This document shows, in pieces, positions 1-7,574 of a DNA stretch of 32,569 bases. The number at the start of each line of letters is the position of its first letter. Within the stretch, counting starts at the first letter, position 1. A model generated the notes under the pieces. The model made no database searches. It saw only the letters and a list, made by a program, of their open reading frames with translations, and was not told the origin of the DNA. A program made the translations under genes and the position numbers. Origin of the DNA: Lachnospiraceae bacterium (GTDB lineage Bacteria; Bacillota; Clostridia; Lachnospirales; Lachnospiraceae); the NCBI GenBank assembly GCA_024684355.1, contig JAIKXA010000026.1, forward strand, positions 1 through 32,569, given 5' to 3'.

Positions 1-1
1 T

Positions 2-34
2 AAGGCTGCTAAGGTTAAGGAAGTTATCCGTTAA
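2..34 (+). CDS. rplS: 50S ribosomal protein L19, C-terminal end only (partial)
   Basis: An open frame enters from the left edge and ends KAAKVKEVIR-stop. The lysine-rich end GKAAKVKE is typical of the C-terminus of bacterial ribosomal protein L19, which sits at the interface of the two ribosomal subunits. Only ten codons are visible, so the call also rests on context: a strong terminator follows at once, and lepB, rbgA and rnhB, the usual downstream neighbours of rplS in Firmicutes, appear further on. The upstream part of the gene is outside the window. Another basic protein cannot be excluded. Confidence 0.7.
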   Translation, partial: KAAKVKEVIR

Positions 35-61
35 TCTTATACCGGTTACGCTAATGTATAG

Positions 62-93
62 GCGCGGGTGCATGACATCCGCGCTTATTTTTT
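62..93 (+). terminator. Rho-independent terminator after rplS
   Basis: A GC-only stem GCGCGG / CCGCGC encloses an 11-base loop and is followed by TTATTTTTT. It lies 27 bases after the stop codon of the partial upstream gene. Confidence 0.85.
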
Positions 94-120
94 GACAATG
101 GGGACAGTCCCTGTTGTCAC
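93..120. repeat. Small palindrome with GGGGACAGTCCC core
   Basis: TGACAA ... TTGTCA arms flank the core GGGGACAGTCCC, giving an extended dyad directly after the rplS terminator. A related core (GGGGACTGACCCC) lies between mreB and mreC near 27072. Short palindromes of this kind are known as REP-like elements in many bacterial genomes; no associated transposase is seen here. Confidence 0.5.
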
Positions 121-126
121 ATACAT

Positions 127-174
127 TGTCATTCTGAGCGAAGCGAAGAATCTTATAGCCTGTTCAGGATAACA
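127..174. repeat. Dispersed repeat family A, copy 1 (one full arm, one degenerate arm)
   Basis: The 28-base arm begins TGTCATTCTGAGCGAAGCGA and ends AGAATCTT. The stretch CTGTTCAGGATAACA shortly after looks like a decayed inverted arm, because its complement TGTTATCCTGAACAG resembles the start of copy 3. Copies 2 and 3 lie near 1067 and 8265. This copy is just upstream of the patatin gene and its ribosome binding site. Confidence 0.7.
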
Positions 175-192
175 AGAGGATGGGAAAATAAT

Positions 193-1062
193 ATGGCAAA
201 TAAAACGAAAATCGGCCTTGTTATGGAAGGCGGTTCCATGCGCGGCATGTTTACAGCCGGAGTAACGGATGTAATGATGGAAAACGGAATAGAATACGAC
301 GGTGCGATCGGTGTGTCTGCGGGAGCCACATTCGGCTGCAATTACAAGTCCAAGCAGATAGGCAGGGCATTAAGATACAATGTTAAGTACTGCAAGGATA
401 AAAGATACTGCAGCTTCAGAAATTTCTTAAAAGAAGGCAATCTTTTCAGTAATGAATTCTGCTATAAGAAGCTTCCGAACGAACTGGATGTATTCGATAC
501 CAAAACCTTTTCTGAAAACCCTATGGAGTTCTATATTGTAGCTACAGATATTGAAAAGGGCTGTGAAGTGTATTATAAGCTTGAAACAGGGGATGCTGAG
601 GATATAGAATTAATACGTGCATCTGCATCAATGCCTTTGGTATCAAAGATAGTGGAAGTGGACGGGACAAAGCTCTTAGACGGCGGTATAGCAGATTCAA
701 TACCGTTAAGAGGCTTTGAAAAAATGGGATACAGTAAAAACGTTGTTATCCTTACCCAACCGCTCGGATTTGTAAAAGAAAAGAATAAGCATATGAAGCT
801 TATAAAACTTAAATACAGAAAGTATCCGAATCTGGTAGGGGCAATGGCAGACAGACATGTGAAGTATAATGCCGAAACGCTCTATGTATCACGCCAGGAA
901 GCGGCAGGAAACGCATTTGTGATCAGGCCGCCGGAGGCTCTTAATATAAGTGGTATCATAAGAGACCCTGAAGAATTAAAGAGAGTATACAACATCGGCC
1001 GCAAAGTGATGACTGAGAGACTGGATGAGCTGAAAGAATTCCTTGAAAAATGTAAACTGTAA
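193..1062 (+). CDS. Patatin-like phospholipase family protein
   Basis: This 289-residue protein is a predicted serine lipid acyl hydrolase of the patatin family, which uses a Ser-Asp dyad. The expected motifs are all visible: a glycine-rich oxyanion loop EGGSMRG near residues 12-18, the nucleophile elbow GVSAG at 40-44 with Ser42, and DGG at 163-165 with Asp163 as the likely second catalytic residue. There is no signal peptide, so it should be cytoplasmic or membrane-associated. The C-terminal third resembles the extension found on many clostridial patatins. ATG 193 is preceded by AAGAGGA. The gene is isolated, with a family A repeat on each side, and it converges on pilT. The physiological substrate cannot be read from sequence; family assignment is firm. 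Confidence 0.88.
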   Translation: MANKTKIGLVMEGGSMRGMFTAGVTDVMMENGIEYDGAIGVSAGATFGCNYKSKQIGRALRYNVKYCKDKRYCSFRNFLKEGNLFSNEFCYKKLPNELDVFDTKTFSENPMEFYIVATDIEKGCEVYYKLETGDAEDIELIRASASMPLVSKIVEVDGTKLLDGGIADSIPLRGFEKMGYSKNVVILTQPLGFVKEKNKHMKLIKLKYRKYPNLVGAMADRHVKYNAETLYVSRQEAAGNAFVIRPPEALNISGIIRDPEELKRVYNIGRKVMTERLDELKEFLEKCKL

Positions 1063-1066
1063 GAGA

Positions 1067-1150
1067 AAGATCCTTCGCATTCGCTCGGGATGACAAAATA
1101 CCAGGCTGAAAAATGAAAAATATGTCATTCTAAGCGAAGCGAAGAATCTT
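1067..1150. repeat. Dispersed repeat family A, copy 2 (inverted pair)
   Basis: The left arm (1067-1095, starting AAGATCCTTCGCATTCGCTC) and the right arm (1123-1150, starting TGTCATTCTAAGCGAAGCGA) are imperfect inverted copies separated by 27 AT-rich bases. The right arm is nearly identical to copy 1 at 127-154, so the patatin gene is bracketed by this repeat. Confidence 0.8.
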
Positions 1151-1186
1151 AAAAAAGCGCTGTGGAAAACCACAGCGCTTAATTTT
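1151..1186. terminator. Bidirectional terminator between patatin gene and pilT
   Basis: A perfect 11-base stem AAGCGCTGTGG / CCACAGCGCTT with an AAAA loop is preceded by an A-run and followed by AATTTT. It can therefore end transcription from either side, which suits the convergent gene pair. Confidence 0.85.
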
Positions 1187-1201
1187 GCGTCGCGCAGACC
1201 G

Positions 1202-1253
1202 ACTGCAGCACACTTCGTATGCTGCAGTGTCAAACGTGCTTCGCACATTTGAC
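1202..1253. repeat. Two consecutive hairpins downstream of pilT
   Basis: ACTGCAGCA / TGCTGCAGT is a perfect 9-base stem (1202-1228). GTCAAACGTG-CTTCG-CACATTTGAC is a second stem with one mismatch (1229-1253). They sit between the terminator and the pilT stop codon and may stabilise the 3' end of the pilT mRNA. No U-tract follows on the minus strand. Confidence 0.6.
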
Positions 1254-1256
1254 GAG

Positions 1257-2315
1257 TTACATAGCATTTACGATCATCTTCTGAAGTGTAGCAGGATCTG
1301 ATGAAACCTTAAGAGCTTCAGATCTGGTAACGATGCCGTAATGAACGAGGTTAGCAAGGTCATCATTCATGGTATGCATGCCCAGAGACTTTCCTGACTG
1401 GATCATGGAAGGAATCTGGATGGTCTTTGATTCACGAATAAGGTTTGCAATACCTGTGGTAGCAATAAGAACCTCAGTAGCAAGTACACGGCCTGTACCA
1501 TCGGCACGAGGAAGCAGGTTCTGTGTGAATACACCACGGATAACGTTAGCAAACTGAGCACGGATCTGATTCTGACCTTCAAGAGGGCAGGCATCAATGA
1601 TACGTTCAACGGTCTGAGCTGCTGAAGTGGTATGCAGTGTAGAAAGAACCAAGTGACCTGTTTCTGCAGCGGTGATAGCAGCGGAAATAGTTTCGAAGTC
1701 ACGCATTTCACCAACGAGGATGATATCAGGGTCTTCACGGAGGGCTGAACGAAGAGCTACTGAGAATGACTCTACGTCCTTACCAACTTCACGCTGATGG
1801 ATCATAGCCTTGTTATGAGGATATACGTACTCGATAGGATCCTCAATGGTCATGATGTGACGTGCTGTATTTGAATTGATATATTCAACTATAGAAGCAA
1901 GGGTGGTTGACTTACCGCTACCGGTAGGTCCGGTAACAAGGATAAGACCTCTGGGAGTATTAGCCAGATCTTTTACAGCATAAGGAAGACCAAGTTCTTC
2001 GAAAGTGGGGATCCTGTTCTGGAAAAGACGGATGCTGGCTGCCAGGTTATTTCTCTGATGATAAATGTTAGCACGGATTCTGTTTCCGCCGGGAAGCATA
2101 ACACCGACATCAAGATCCTTGCCTGAGCTAACATACTTACGCTGTTCTTCATCAAGGATGGAATAGATCATCTCTCTGGACTCATCGGCTGTAGGTACAT
2201 CGTCCAAAATCATAAGAGTTCCGAAACGTCTGATGGCAAGATTGGTACCAACTGTAATATGGATATCGGAACATTCGTTATCTCTGGCATACTTCACCAG
2301 TTCTTCAAAAGTCAT
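1257..2315 (-). CDS. pilT: Type IV pilus retraction ATPase PilT
   Basis: This 352-residue PilT/VirB11-type hexameric ATPase would power pilus retraction at the inner face of the membrane. Its length is normal for PilT. Visible motifs in order are a PAS-like N-terminal domain with SDIHI, Walker A GPTGSGKST at 129-137, the Asp box TIEDPIEY at 156-163, Walker B DIILVGEMRD at 197-206, the His box TGHLVLSTLHT at 219-229, and GIANLIRE at 289-296, a variant of the PilT retraction motif AIRNLIRE. The start has AGGAGGG 7 bases upstream. It is a single-gene unit on the minus strand, with no other pilus gene in the window, so it presumably serves pili encoded elsewhere. Confidence 0.95.
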   Translation of the reverse strand: MTFEELVKYARDNECSDIHITVGTNLAIRRFGTLMILDDVPTADESREMIYSILDEEQRKYVSSGKDLDVGVMLPGGNRIRANIYHQRNNLAASIRLFQNRIPTFEELGLPYAVKDLANTPRGLILVTGPTGSGKSTTLASIVEYINSNTARHIMTIEDPIEYVYPHNKAMIHQREVGKDVESFSVALRSALREDPDIILVGEMRDFETISAAITAAETGHLVLSTLHTTSAAQTVERIIDACPLEGQNQIRAQFANVIRGVFTQNLLPRADGTGRVLATEVLIATTGIANLIRESKTIQIPSMIQSGKSLGMHTMNDDLANLVHYGIVTRSEALKVSSDPATLQKMIVNAM

Positions 2316-2369
2316 AAGATAAACCCTCCTAATATATTTTAAATACCTTCAAAAAAACCACTAAAACGT

Positions 2370-2375
2370 ATTATA
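2370..2375 (-). promoter_or_regulatory. Likely -10 box of the pilT promoter
   Basis: On the minus strand a perfect TATAAT lies about 55 bases upstream of the pilT start. The -35 at the expected distance (TTTCGT) is weak, so only the -10 is well supported. Confidence 0.5.
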
Positions 2376-2468
2376 ACACAAAAATCATAAAAACGAAACT
2401 ATTTTTTTATATTTTTATTATTTTTTGATACTCCAGATAAATATAAAGAGCCGTTTTACCGAAAAAAA

Positions 2469-2497
2469 TTGACTTGCATATAGGAATTTGCTATACT
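2469..2497 (+). promoter_or_regulatory. Sigma-A promoter for the long plus-strand run
   Basis: TTGACT and TATACT are separated by exactly 17 bases. Transcription would begin near 2504, about 55 bases before the start codon of the YD-repeat gene. This is the only clear promoter before lepB. Confidence 0.85.
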
Positions 2498-2559
2498 AAC
2501 TATGTATGTAAAAAAATAGCTGAAGCAGGATTGCTGCTAAGTTTCGAAAGGAGAATGAC

Positions 2560-4296
2560 ATGCCGGATAAAAGATTTTCATGTTTGATTAAATTCGCCGC
2601 ATCATTTGTTTTTGTCATAGTTTTGCTTCTTTTATCAGCTGCTGTTCCCATTAAAGCTGAAAACGAAGACAAGGTTCGCGTTTCTACGGCTAAGGAGCTT
2701 AAGCAGGCCATAAAACAGTCTGATGTTAAAACTATCGTTTTCAGAACAAAAGCATACCTTACATTTACAATAAAATCCGATAAAGCAGCGGCCGGCAAGG
2801 AACTTATCATTGATGCCCCCAATGCGGTTATAACAAATAAGGCAAAATTCAAGTCGATAAATATCATAAGCGGAGATTACACTGAAGCGGTTTCGGGCAA
2901 TTCCATAACCATATCGAAATGGAATGTCAAGTTTTCGGTAGCAAAAAAGAAAACTGTGAAAGAGTTATCGTTTAAAGAAAGTCTTGATTTTGTGGACGTT
3001 ACTAAAATCGTGGTGAAAAAAGGAGCAAAGATAAAGAAAGTCATTCCTTGGATAATTGATGACGGATCGGTTGATTTTTCTTATAATTCTAAAAAACGGA
3101 CATGGACCTATTCAATCGGAGAATCCGATTTGTCAAGTTATAAACGTACATTTACGTATAAGTTTGATAAATCCGGACGTCTGATCAGTTATGTCAGAAA
3201 GACGGCGGATATCCCTTCGGGTTATATCATTATAGAAAAGAATAACTATAAATATAACTCTGACGGTTATATGATCAGATTCACCTCAGATTCTGATGAT
3301 GAACATTCAAAATCTGAATATGTATATGATGCTAAGAACAGACTTATCAAAAATGTAAATAAAGCTGACGGAAAAACCAAAGAGATCATATACTCTTATG
3401 ATTCTAAGGGCCGGTTGATACACGAAGAATCAAGAAATGCCGATGATGCTGAAGATTTTATGATCGTTGATTATAAATATGATAAAGAAGGCAGGAACAC
3501 AGAACAGATTTATAAAGACAGTACAGGCGAATTAACAGTTTCCGAAATAATTGACTCTAAAGGGTTTGCGGTTGAGACGGGTTGGAGTTTTGAAGGCGAA
3601 TATGCACCACAATACAGCATATTTAATGATAAAGGAGATCTGATAAGGGTTTACAAACCTGTTCGATTACATGTATCTTACGAAGATTATTATTATGACA
3701 TTTTCGGTGAACGTCTGTACACTGTTTATGGTGATACCGAAGAAAGTGAACTGAAAAAACCGGGATCTAGGATCGTCAATTTTGTAAATGACAGATTTGG
3801 TAAATCCGAGCTTGTTGATATTAAGATTTTGGATGAGAAGAATAATATCATTGCAGGTACATTTAAGTATCCCGATGCCGGATTTACGTTTACCGTATCA
3901 AATTCGGAGATATCCGGAAATGATGATCTGCAATATTTCTGTGATGATATTTACAGTGATTTTTTAATAAAGTATTATTCGTGGAAAAACGAACAGATTA
4001 AGGATACATTAGAATTTTTCGGCATTAAATCATATAACAGTATTGATGAAAACAATTGCAGCGATGCCAGGTGTTTTTCTATATACGAGAGTAAACTGAT
4101 CACCACTTCCGAGAAGGTAAAAGATGACATAAATCTTGTCTGTAATTTGGTGGCGGATTACAGTTCGTCGAATAGTTCTGTTCCCAAAATACTGAATAAT
4201 TATTCGGTTAAAGTTTATTTATCGGATACAGGGGAGTATCTTGGGGAAAAATCAAAATTCAGTCTTAGTTTAGATGAATTAAGGAGTTTGTTGTGA
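2560..4296 (+). CDS. Secreted YD-repeat protein of unknown function
   Basis: I do not recognise this 578-residue protein as a named family. It begins with a clear Sec signal peptide: basic N-terminus, hydrophobic core FVFVIVLLLLSAAV and a probable cut after IKA near residue 33. Residues about 40-110 alternate short beta-like segments. Residues about 205-345 contain a run of YD-type repeats (YVYDAKNRLI, YSYDSKGRLI, YKYDKEGRNT), the beta-sheet repeat used in RHS and wall-associated proteins, but there is no RHS core or toxin tip. No lipobox, sortase signal or C-terminal membrane anchor is visible, so it is probably exported or loosely cell-associated. The start has AAGGAG. Its stop codon overlaps the lepB start by 4 bases, implying translational coupling. 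Confidence 0.8.
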   Translation: MPDKRFSCLIKFAASFVFVIVLLLLSAAVPIKAENEDKVRVSTAKELKQAIKQSDVKTIVFRTKAYLTFTIKSDKAAAGKELIIDAPNAVITNKAKFKSINIISGDYTEAVSGNSITISKWNVKFSVAKKKTVKELSFKESLDFVDVTKIVVKKGAKIKKVIPWIIDDGSVDFSYNSKKRTWTYSIGESDLSSYKRTFTYKFDKSGRLISYVRKTADIPSGYIIIEKNNYKYNSDGYMIRFTSDSDDEHSKSEYVYDAKNRLIKNVNKADGKTKEIIYSYDSKGRLIHEESRNADDAEDFMIVDYKYDKEGRNTEQIYKDSTGELTVSEIIDSKGFAVETGWSFEGEYAPQYSIFNDKGDLIRVYKPVRLHVSYEDYYYDIFGERLYTVYGDTEESELKKPGSRIVNFVNDRFGKSELVDIKILDEKNNIIAGTFKYPDAGFTFTVSNSEISGNDDLQYFCDDIYSDFLIKYYSWKNEQIKDTLEFFGIKSYNSIDENNCSDARCFSIYESKLITTSEKVKDDINLVCNLVADYSSSNSSVPKILNNYSVKVYLSDTGEYLGEKSKFSLSLDELRSLL

Positions 4297-4892
4297 GCTT
4301 TGAACCTAATTACAACCTTGACTATGACAGGCGTGAACTCAGGGATAAAATACTGCGTGTAACTGTCAAGGTTTTACTATGGGCTATAGTTCTGGGAGGT
4401 GTGATCTTCGGTGCCTGGGCTATAACCGAATATTGTATTGAAAAAACAAATATGACTGGTAACTCTATGGAGCCTGCACTTTCCGACGGAGAAAAAGTGC
4501 TTGTAAACAGACTGAGCTACAGAAGCGATGATCCGGACCGGTTTGATGTTATTGTATTTAACATTTCGGGTAAAGAACATGATTATTACGGTATCCGCCG
4601 AGTGATAGGCTTACCCGGAGAAAAGGTTCAGATTATTGACGGCTATGTTTATATCAATGATGAGTTTCTGGAAGAGATAAATGATGTTGAACCCATGCAG
4701 GTGTACGGATTGGCAGAATATCCGATATATCTGGATGATGATGAATTCTTTGTACTCGGTGATAACAGGAATGACTGTATAGACAGCCGATATACAGGTA
4801 TGGGCAATGTATCCAGAGAAAGTATAATCGGAAAAGCCTGGATCAGGCTGGATGGACTTGCCATTATAAGCGGATTAAATAAGAAAGATTAA
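4293..4892 (+). CDS. lepB: Signal peptidase I (Arg at the usual catalytic Lys position)
   Basis: This 199-residue type I signal peptidase should sit in the membrane with one N-terminal transmembrane helix (about 24-43) and an extracytoplasmic catalytic domain. The nucleophile box GNSMEPAL is present with Ser58, as is the box VLGDNRNDCIDSRYTG at 154-169. The conserved (Y/I)(V/I)KRxIGLPG box, whose first basic residue is the general-base lysine in SipS and LepB, reads GIRRVIGLPG, so Arg102 replaces lysine. The codon is CGC. Activity is therefore uncertain. The GTG start overlaps the upstream stop as GTGA, with AAGGAG 6 bases before it. The position, with rbgA and rnhB downstream, is the usual lepB locus of clostridia. 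Confidence 0.88.
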   Translation: MSFEPNYNLDYDRRELRDKILRVTVKVLLWAIVLGGVIFGAWAITEYCIEKTNMTGNSMEPALSDGEKVLVNRLSYRSDDPDRFDVIVFNISGKEHDYYGIRRVIGLPGEKVQIIDGYVYINDEFLEEINDVEPMQVYGLAEYPIYLDDDEFFVLGDNRNDCIDSRYTGMGNVSRESIIGKAWIRLDGLAIISGLNKKD

Positions 4893-4896
4893 GAAA

Positions 4897-6420
4897 ATGG
4901 GATTGTTTAAGCTTTCAGTTAGTTACAGCGAAAAAGAACAGGCTAAGGCATACGGTGCCAAATGGGACGCTATAAAAAGAACCTGGTATTTTATGGGTGA
5001 TGATCTGCCGAAGGAGCTTGAGAGATGGTATGAAGCACCTGAGACAGAGACTGAAGCTGCGAAAGCCTCAGGCAGTTCAGCAGCGGATGTGTTACCTGAC
5101 CGGTTTAACAAATATAAAACCGTATCGGAAGTAAATCGTCTGATAGCGGATAAATATGCTCATGTTCCGGATTTTTACGATATTCTGGTAAAGGGTGAAG
5201 TTACAAATTTCAGTGGGAAAAAGGGCAATCATTATTATTTTGATATTAAAGATGATAATTCACTTTTGCCATGCAGACTTTGGGATTCGGTGGCAGAACA
5301 GGTACTGAAATTCGAACTTGAAAAAGGGCAGTACGTTGCTATAGCCGGCAGACTTGAGTTTTTTGAAAAATTCGGACAGACTCAACTTATCGTTCGAGAA
5401 ATTGAAAACATCGGAGAAGGCGAAAGCAACCTTGCATTATTAAAGCTTAAAAACCGTCTTCAAGCGGAAGGCTTGTTTGATCTGATCCATAAGAAACAGA
5501 TACCGGGACATCCTGAACAGGTAGGTATTATAACATCTAAGAACGGACAGGCAATAAAGGATATCTGCAAGGTAGCAAAAAAGCGTAATCCGTATGTACA
5601 GCTTATACTGTTCCATGTGAATGTTCAGGGAGTTAATGCAGTAAACACCATAGTTCAGGGAATAAAAAAACTGGATGAAATGGGACTGGACTCTATAATA
5701 GTCGGACGTGGCGGCGGTTCGGATGAAGAACTGAATGTGTATAATGACGAGACGATAGTCAGAGCCGTGTTTGAAGCAAAAACTCCGATTGTTTCTGCCG
5801 TAGGACACGAAGGGCACTGGACGCTGATAGATTATGTTGCGGACAAGCGTGTGGCTACACCTTCGGAGGCGGCTGAAGAAACAATACCCGATGTGATGGC
5901 TGACATTAAAAGGGTTGAACTTCTTTCAAAAGCCATACAAGATTCCATGCAGGGACTGCTTAAAAGCAGAAAGCTGCTGCTTGATAGCATGATAGCCAAC
6001 CTTTTGAAGAATAGTCCGCAGAACAGACTTAGGGAAAACCGGGAGAGATTAAAGCATCTGTCGGAAATGATGGATTTTAATATCAGAGCTGCTTATAAAT
6101 CTTATGTCGATGCAACGGATATGCTTGCGGAAGGTATAAGCAGCCGCTTTAAGCTAATCTATCAGAGATTTAAGGACCTGCCGGATGAGTATCTTGAAAA
6201 GATCAAAATAAGCGCTGATCAGGCTTTTGAACGGAGATATCACAGACTGGAGGTTTTGCTCACGGAGCTTAACGGACTATCACCTACGGCGAAGCTTGTA
6301 GGAGGCTTCGGATATGTAACAAAGGATGGCAGACCTGTTAAAAACGCCGTCGATGTTAAGCAGGGTGATAATATTAACATTAAGATGCATGACGGAGATA
6401 TTTCTGCTAACGTTATATGA
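4897..6420 (+). CDS. xseA: Exonuclease VII large subunit with N-terminal DUF5710-like domain
   Basis: This 507-residue XseA would degrade single-stranded DNA to short oligonucleotides together with XseB. It is longer than the usual 400-450 residues because residues 1-47 form an extra domain, with the pattern YSEKEQAKAYGAKWD..RTWY typical of DUF5710. An OB-fold follows (about 85-170), then the catalytic region with ITSKNGQAIKDI (Asp222) and GRGGGSDEELNVYN (Arg271). The next conserved box, normally GHExD, reads GHEGH, so His307 stands where an essential aspartate is expected; His304 is kept. A long, probably coiled-coil region covers about 330-465. The start is 4 bases after lepB with only a weak ribosome binding site. 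XseB follows 21 bases downstream. Confidence 0.9.
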   Translation: MGLFKLSVSYSEKEQAKAYGAKWDAIKRTWYFMGDDLPKELERWYEAPETETEAAKASGSSAADVLPDRFNKYKTVSEVNRLIADKYAHVPDFYDILVKGEVTNFSGKKGNHYYFDIKDDNSLLPCRLWDSVAEQVLKFELEKGQYVAIAGRLEFFEKFGQTQLIVREIENIGEGESNLALLKLKNRLQAEGLFDLIHKKQIPGHPEQVGIITSKNGQAIKDICKVAKKRNPYVQLILFHVNVQGVNAVNTIVQGIKKLDEMGLDSIIVGRGGGSDEELNVYNDETIVRAVFEAKTPIVSAVGHEGHWTLIDYVADKRVATPSEAAEETIPDVMADIKRVELLSKAIQDSMQGLLKSRKLLLDSMIANLLKNSPQNRLRENRERLKHLSEMMDFNIRAAYKSYVDATDMLAEGISSRFKLIYQRFKDLPDEYLEKIKISADQAFERRYHRLEVLLTELNGLSPTAKLVGGFGYVTKDGRPVKNAVDVKQGDNINIKMHDGDISANVI

Positions 6421-6441
6421 TCTGGTATAAAGGAGTAACGG

Positions 6442-6663
6442 ATGAGTACAGCTAAGAAAAATGAAACAGAATTAAATGATGAGTTCAATATAGACAGAGC
6501 CCTGGATAGATTGGAAGAGATAAATGACAGGCTTGGAGCACAGGATATCCCCTTGAATGAATCCATTGAGCTTTACAAAGAGGGGACCATACTTGCTTCT
6601 AAATGTAAGGAACAGCTTCAGGGTATCGAGAAGGAATTGAAGATCCTTAATAAAGACGAGTGA
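6442..6663 (+). CDS. xseB: Exonuclease VII small subunit
   Basis: At 73 residues this matches the size and pattern of XseB: two amphipathic helices with the motif ALDRLEEINDRL and then PLNESIELYKEGTILASKCKEQL. XseB subunits wrap the coiled-coil region of XseA and are needed for activity. AAGGAG lies 6 bases before the ATG. It follows xseA by 21 bases and precedes rbgA by 14, so it is co-transcribed with both. The small subunit looks entirely normal although its partner is not. Confidence 0.93.
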   Translation: MSTAKKNETELNDEFNIDRALDRLEEINDRLGAQDIPLNESIELYKEGTILASKCKEQLQGIEKELKILNKDE

Positions 6664-6677
6664 GATCGGAGTAAAAC

Positions 6678-7574
6678 ATGTCAAAGACCGATAATATAAA
6701 AGGATACGAAAACAAAACAATTAACTGGTATCCCGGACACATGGCAAAGGCCAAGAGGATGATGCAGGAAAGTATCAAACTTATTGATGTAGTGGTCGAG
6801 ATACTTGATGCAAGAATACCGTTAAGCAGTAAAAACCCTGATATAGACGAACTGGCTAATGGTAAGTACAGAGTGCTTCTGCTTAACAAATCCGATATGG
6901 CTGACGATAAAAAGACCGATGCCTGGAAGAAGTATTATGAAGACAAGGGATTCTTTGTCAGCATAGTTAATTCAAAAACCGGGGCCGGAGTAAAGGCAAC
7001 TACAGAGGTTATACAGAAAGCCTGTCAGGAAAAGATAGAACGTGACAGAAAAAAAGGCATACTTCAAAGACCTTTAAGAGCTATGATAGCAGGTATACCC
7101 AATTCGGGTAAATCCACATTTATCAATTCATTTGCGGGAAAAGCCTGCACAAAGACCGGAAACAAACCCGGAGTGACAATAGGTAAACAGTGGATCAGGA
7201 TCAATAAGAATGTTGAACTACTTGATACACCCGGTATCCTTTGGCCTAAGTTTGAGGATCAAAAAACCGGACTTCATATCGCATTTATCGGTTCAATAAA
7301 TGATGATATATTATACCCGGAAGATATGGCTTTAGAACTGATCAAGATATTGATAAATGATTACCCGGGCATATTAAAAGAAAGATACGATATAGATGCA
7401 TCGGATGACGATGCTGTCAAAATCCTTGAATCGATCGGACAAAAACGCGGCTGTCTCAAAAAGGGCGCCGAGATCGATATGGAAAAGGCATCAAAAGTGC
7501 TGATAGATGATTTCAGATCGTTAAAACTTGGAAGGATAACGCTTGAAGTTCCTCCGGAGGTGACCGAGAAATGA
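6678..7574 (+). CDS. rbgA: Ribosome biogenesis GTPase RbgA (YlqF)
   Basis: This 298-residue circularly permuted GTPase acts late in 50S subunit assembly. The motif order is permuted as expected: G4 NKSD at 70-73 comes first, then the P-loop GIPNSGKST at 139-147, the G2 region around GVT, and G3 DTPG in ELLDTPGILWP. The N-terminal WYPGHMAKAKR signature is diagnostic of YlqF/RbgA. The C-terminal helical domain (about 200-298) is of normal length. The last four bases overlap the rnhB start as ATGA, so the two are probably translationally coupled, a pairing conserved in Firmicutes. Confidence 0.96.
   Translation: MSKTDNIKGYENKTINWYPGHMAKAKRMMQESIKLIDVVVEILDARIPLSSKNPDIDELANGKYRVLLLNKSDMADDKKTDAWKKYYEDKGFFVSIVNSKTGAGVKATTEVIQKACQEKIERDRKKGILQRPLRAMIAGIPNSGKSTFINSFAGKACTKTGNKPGVTIGKQWIRINKNVELLDTPGILWPKFEDQKTGLHIAFIGSINDDILYPEDMALELIKILINDYPGILKERYDIDASDDDAVKILESIGQKRGCLKKGAEIDMEKASKVLIDDFRSLKLGRITLEVPPEVTEK

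Noticed and set aside
976-1248. Minus-strand 90-residue ORF between patatin and pilT
   Set aside because: It reads through the family A repeat and the bidirectional terminator; its sequence is repeat-derived.
2496-2867. Minus-strand 123-residue ORF covering the promoter and start of the YD-repeat gene
   Set aside because: It runs antisense through a good promoter, ribosome binding site and signal-peptide region of a real gene.
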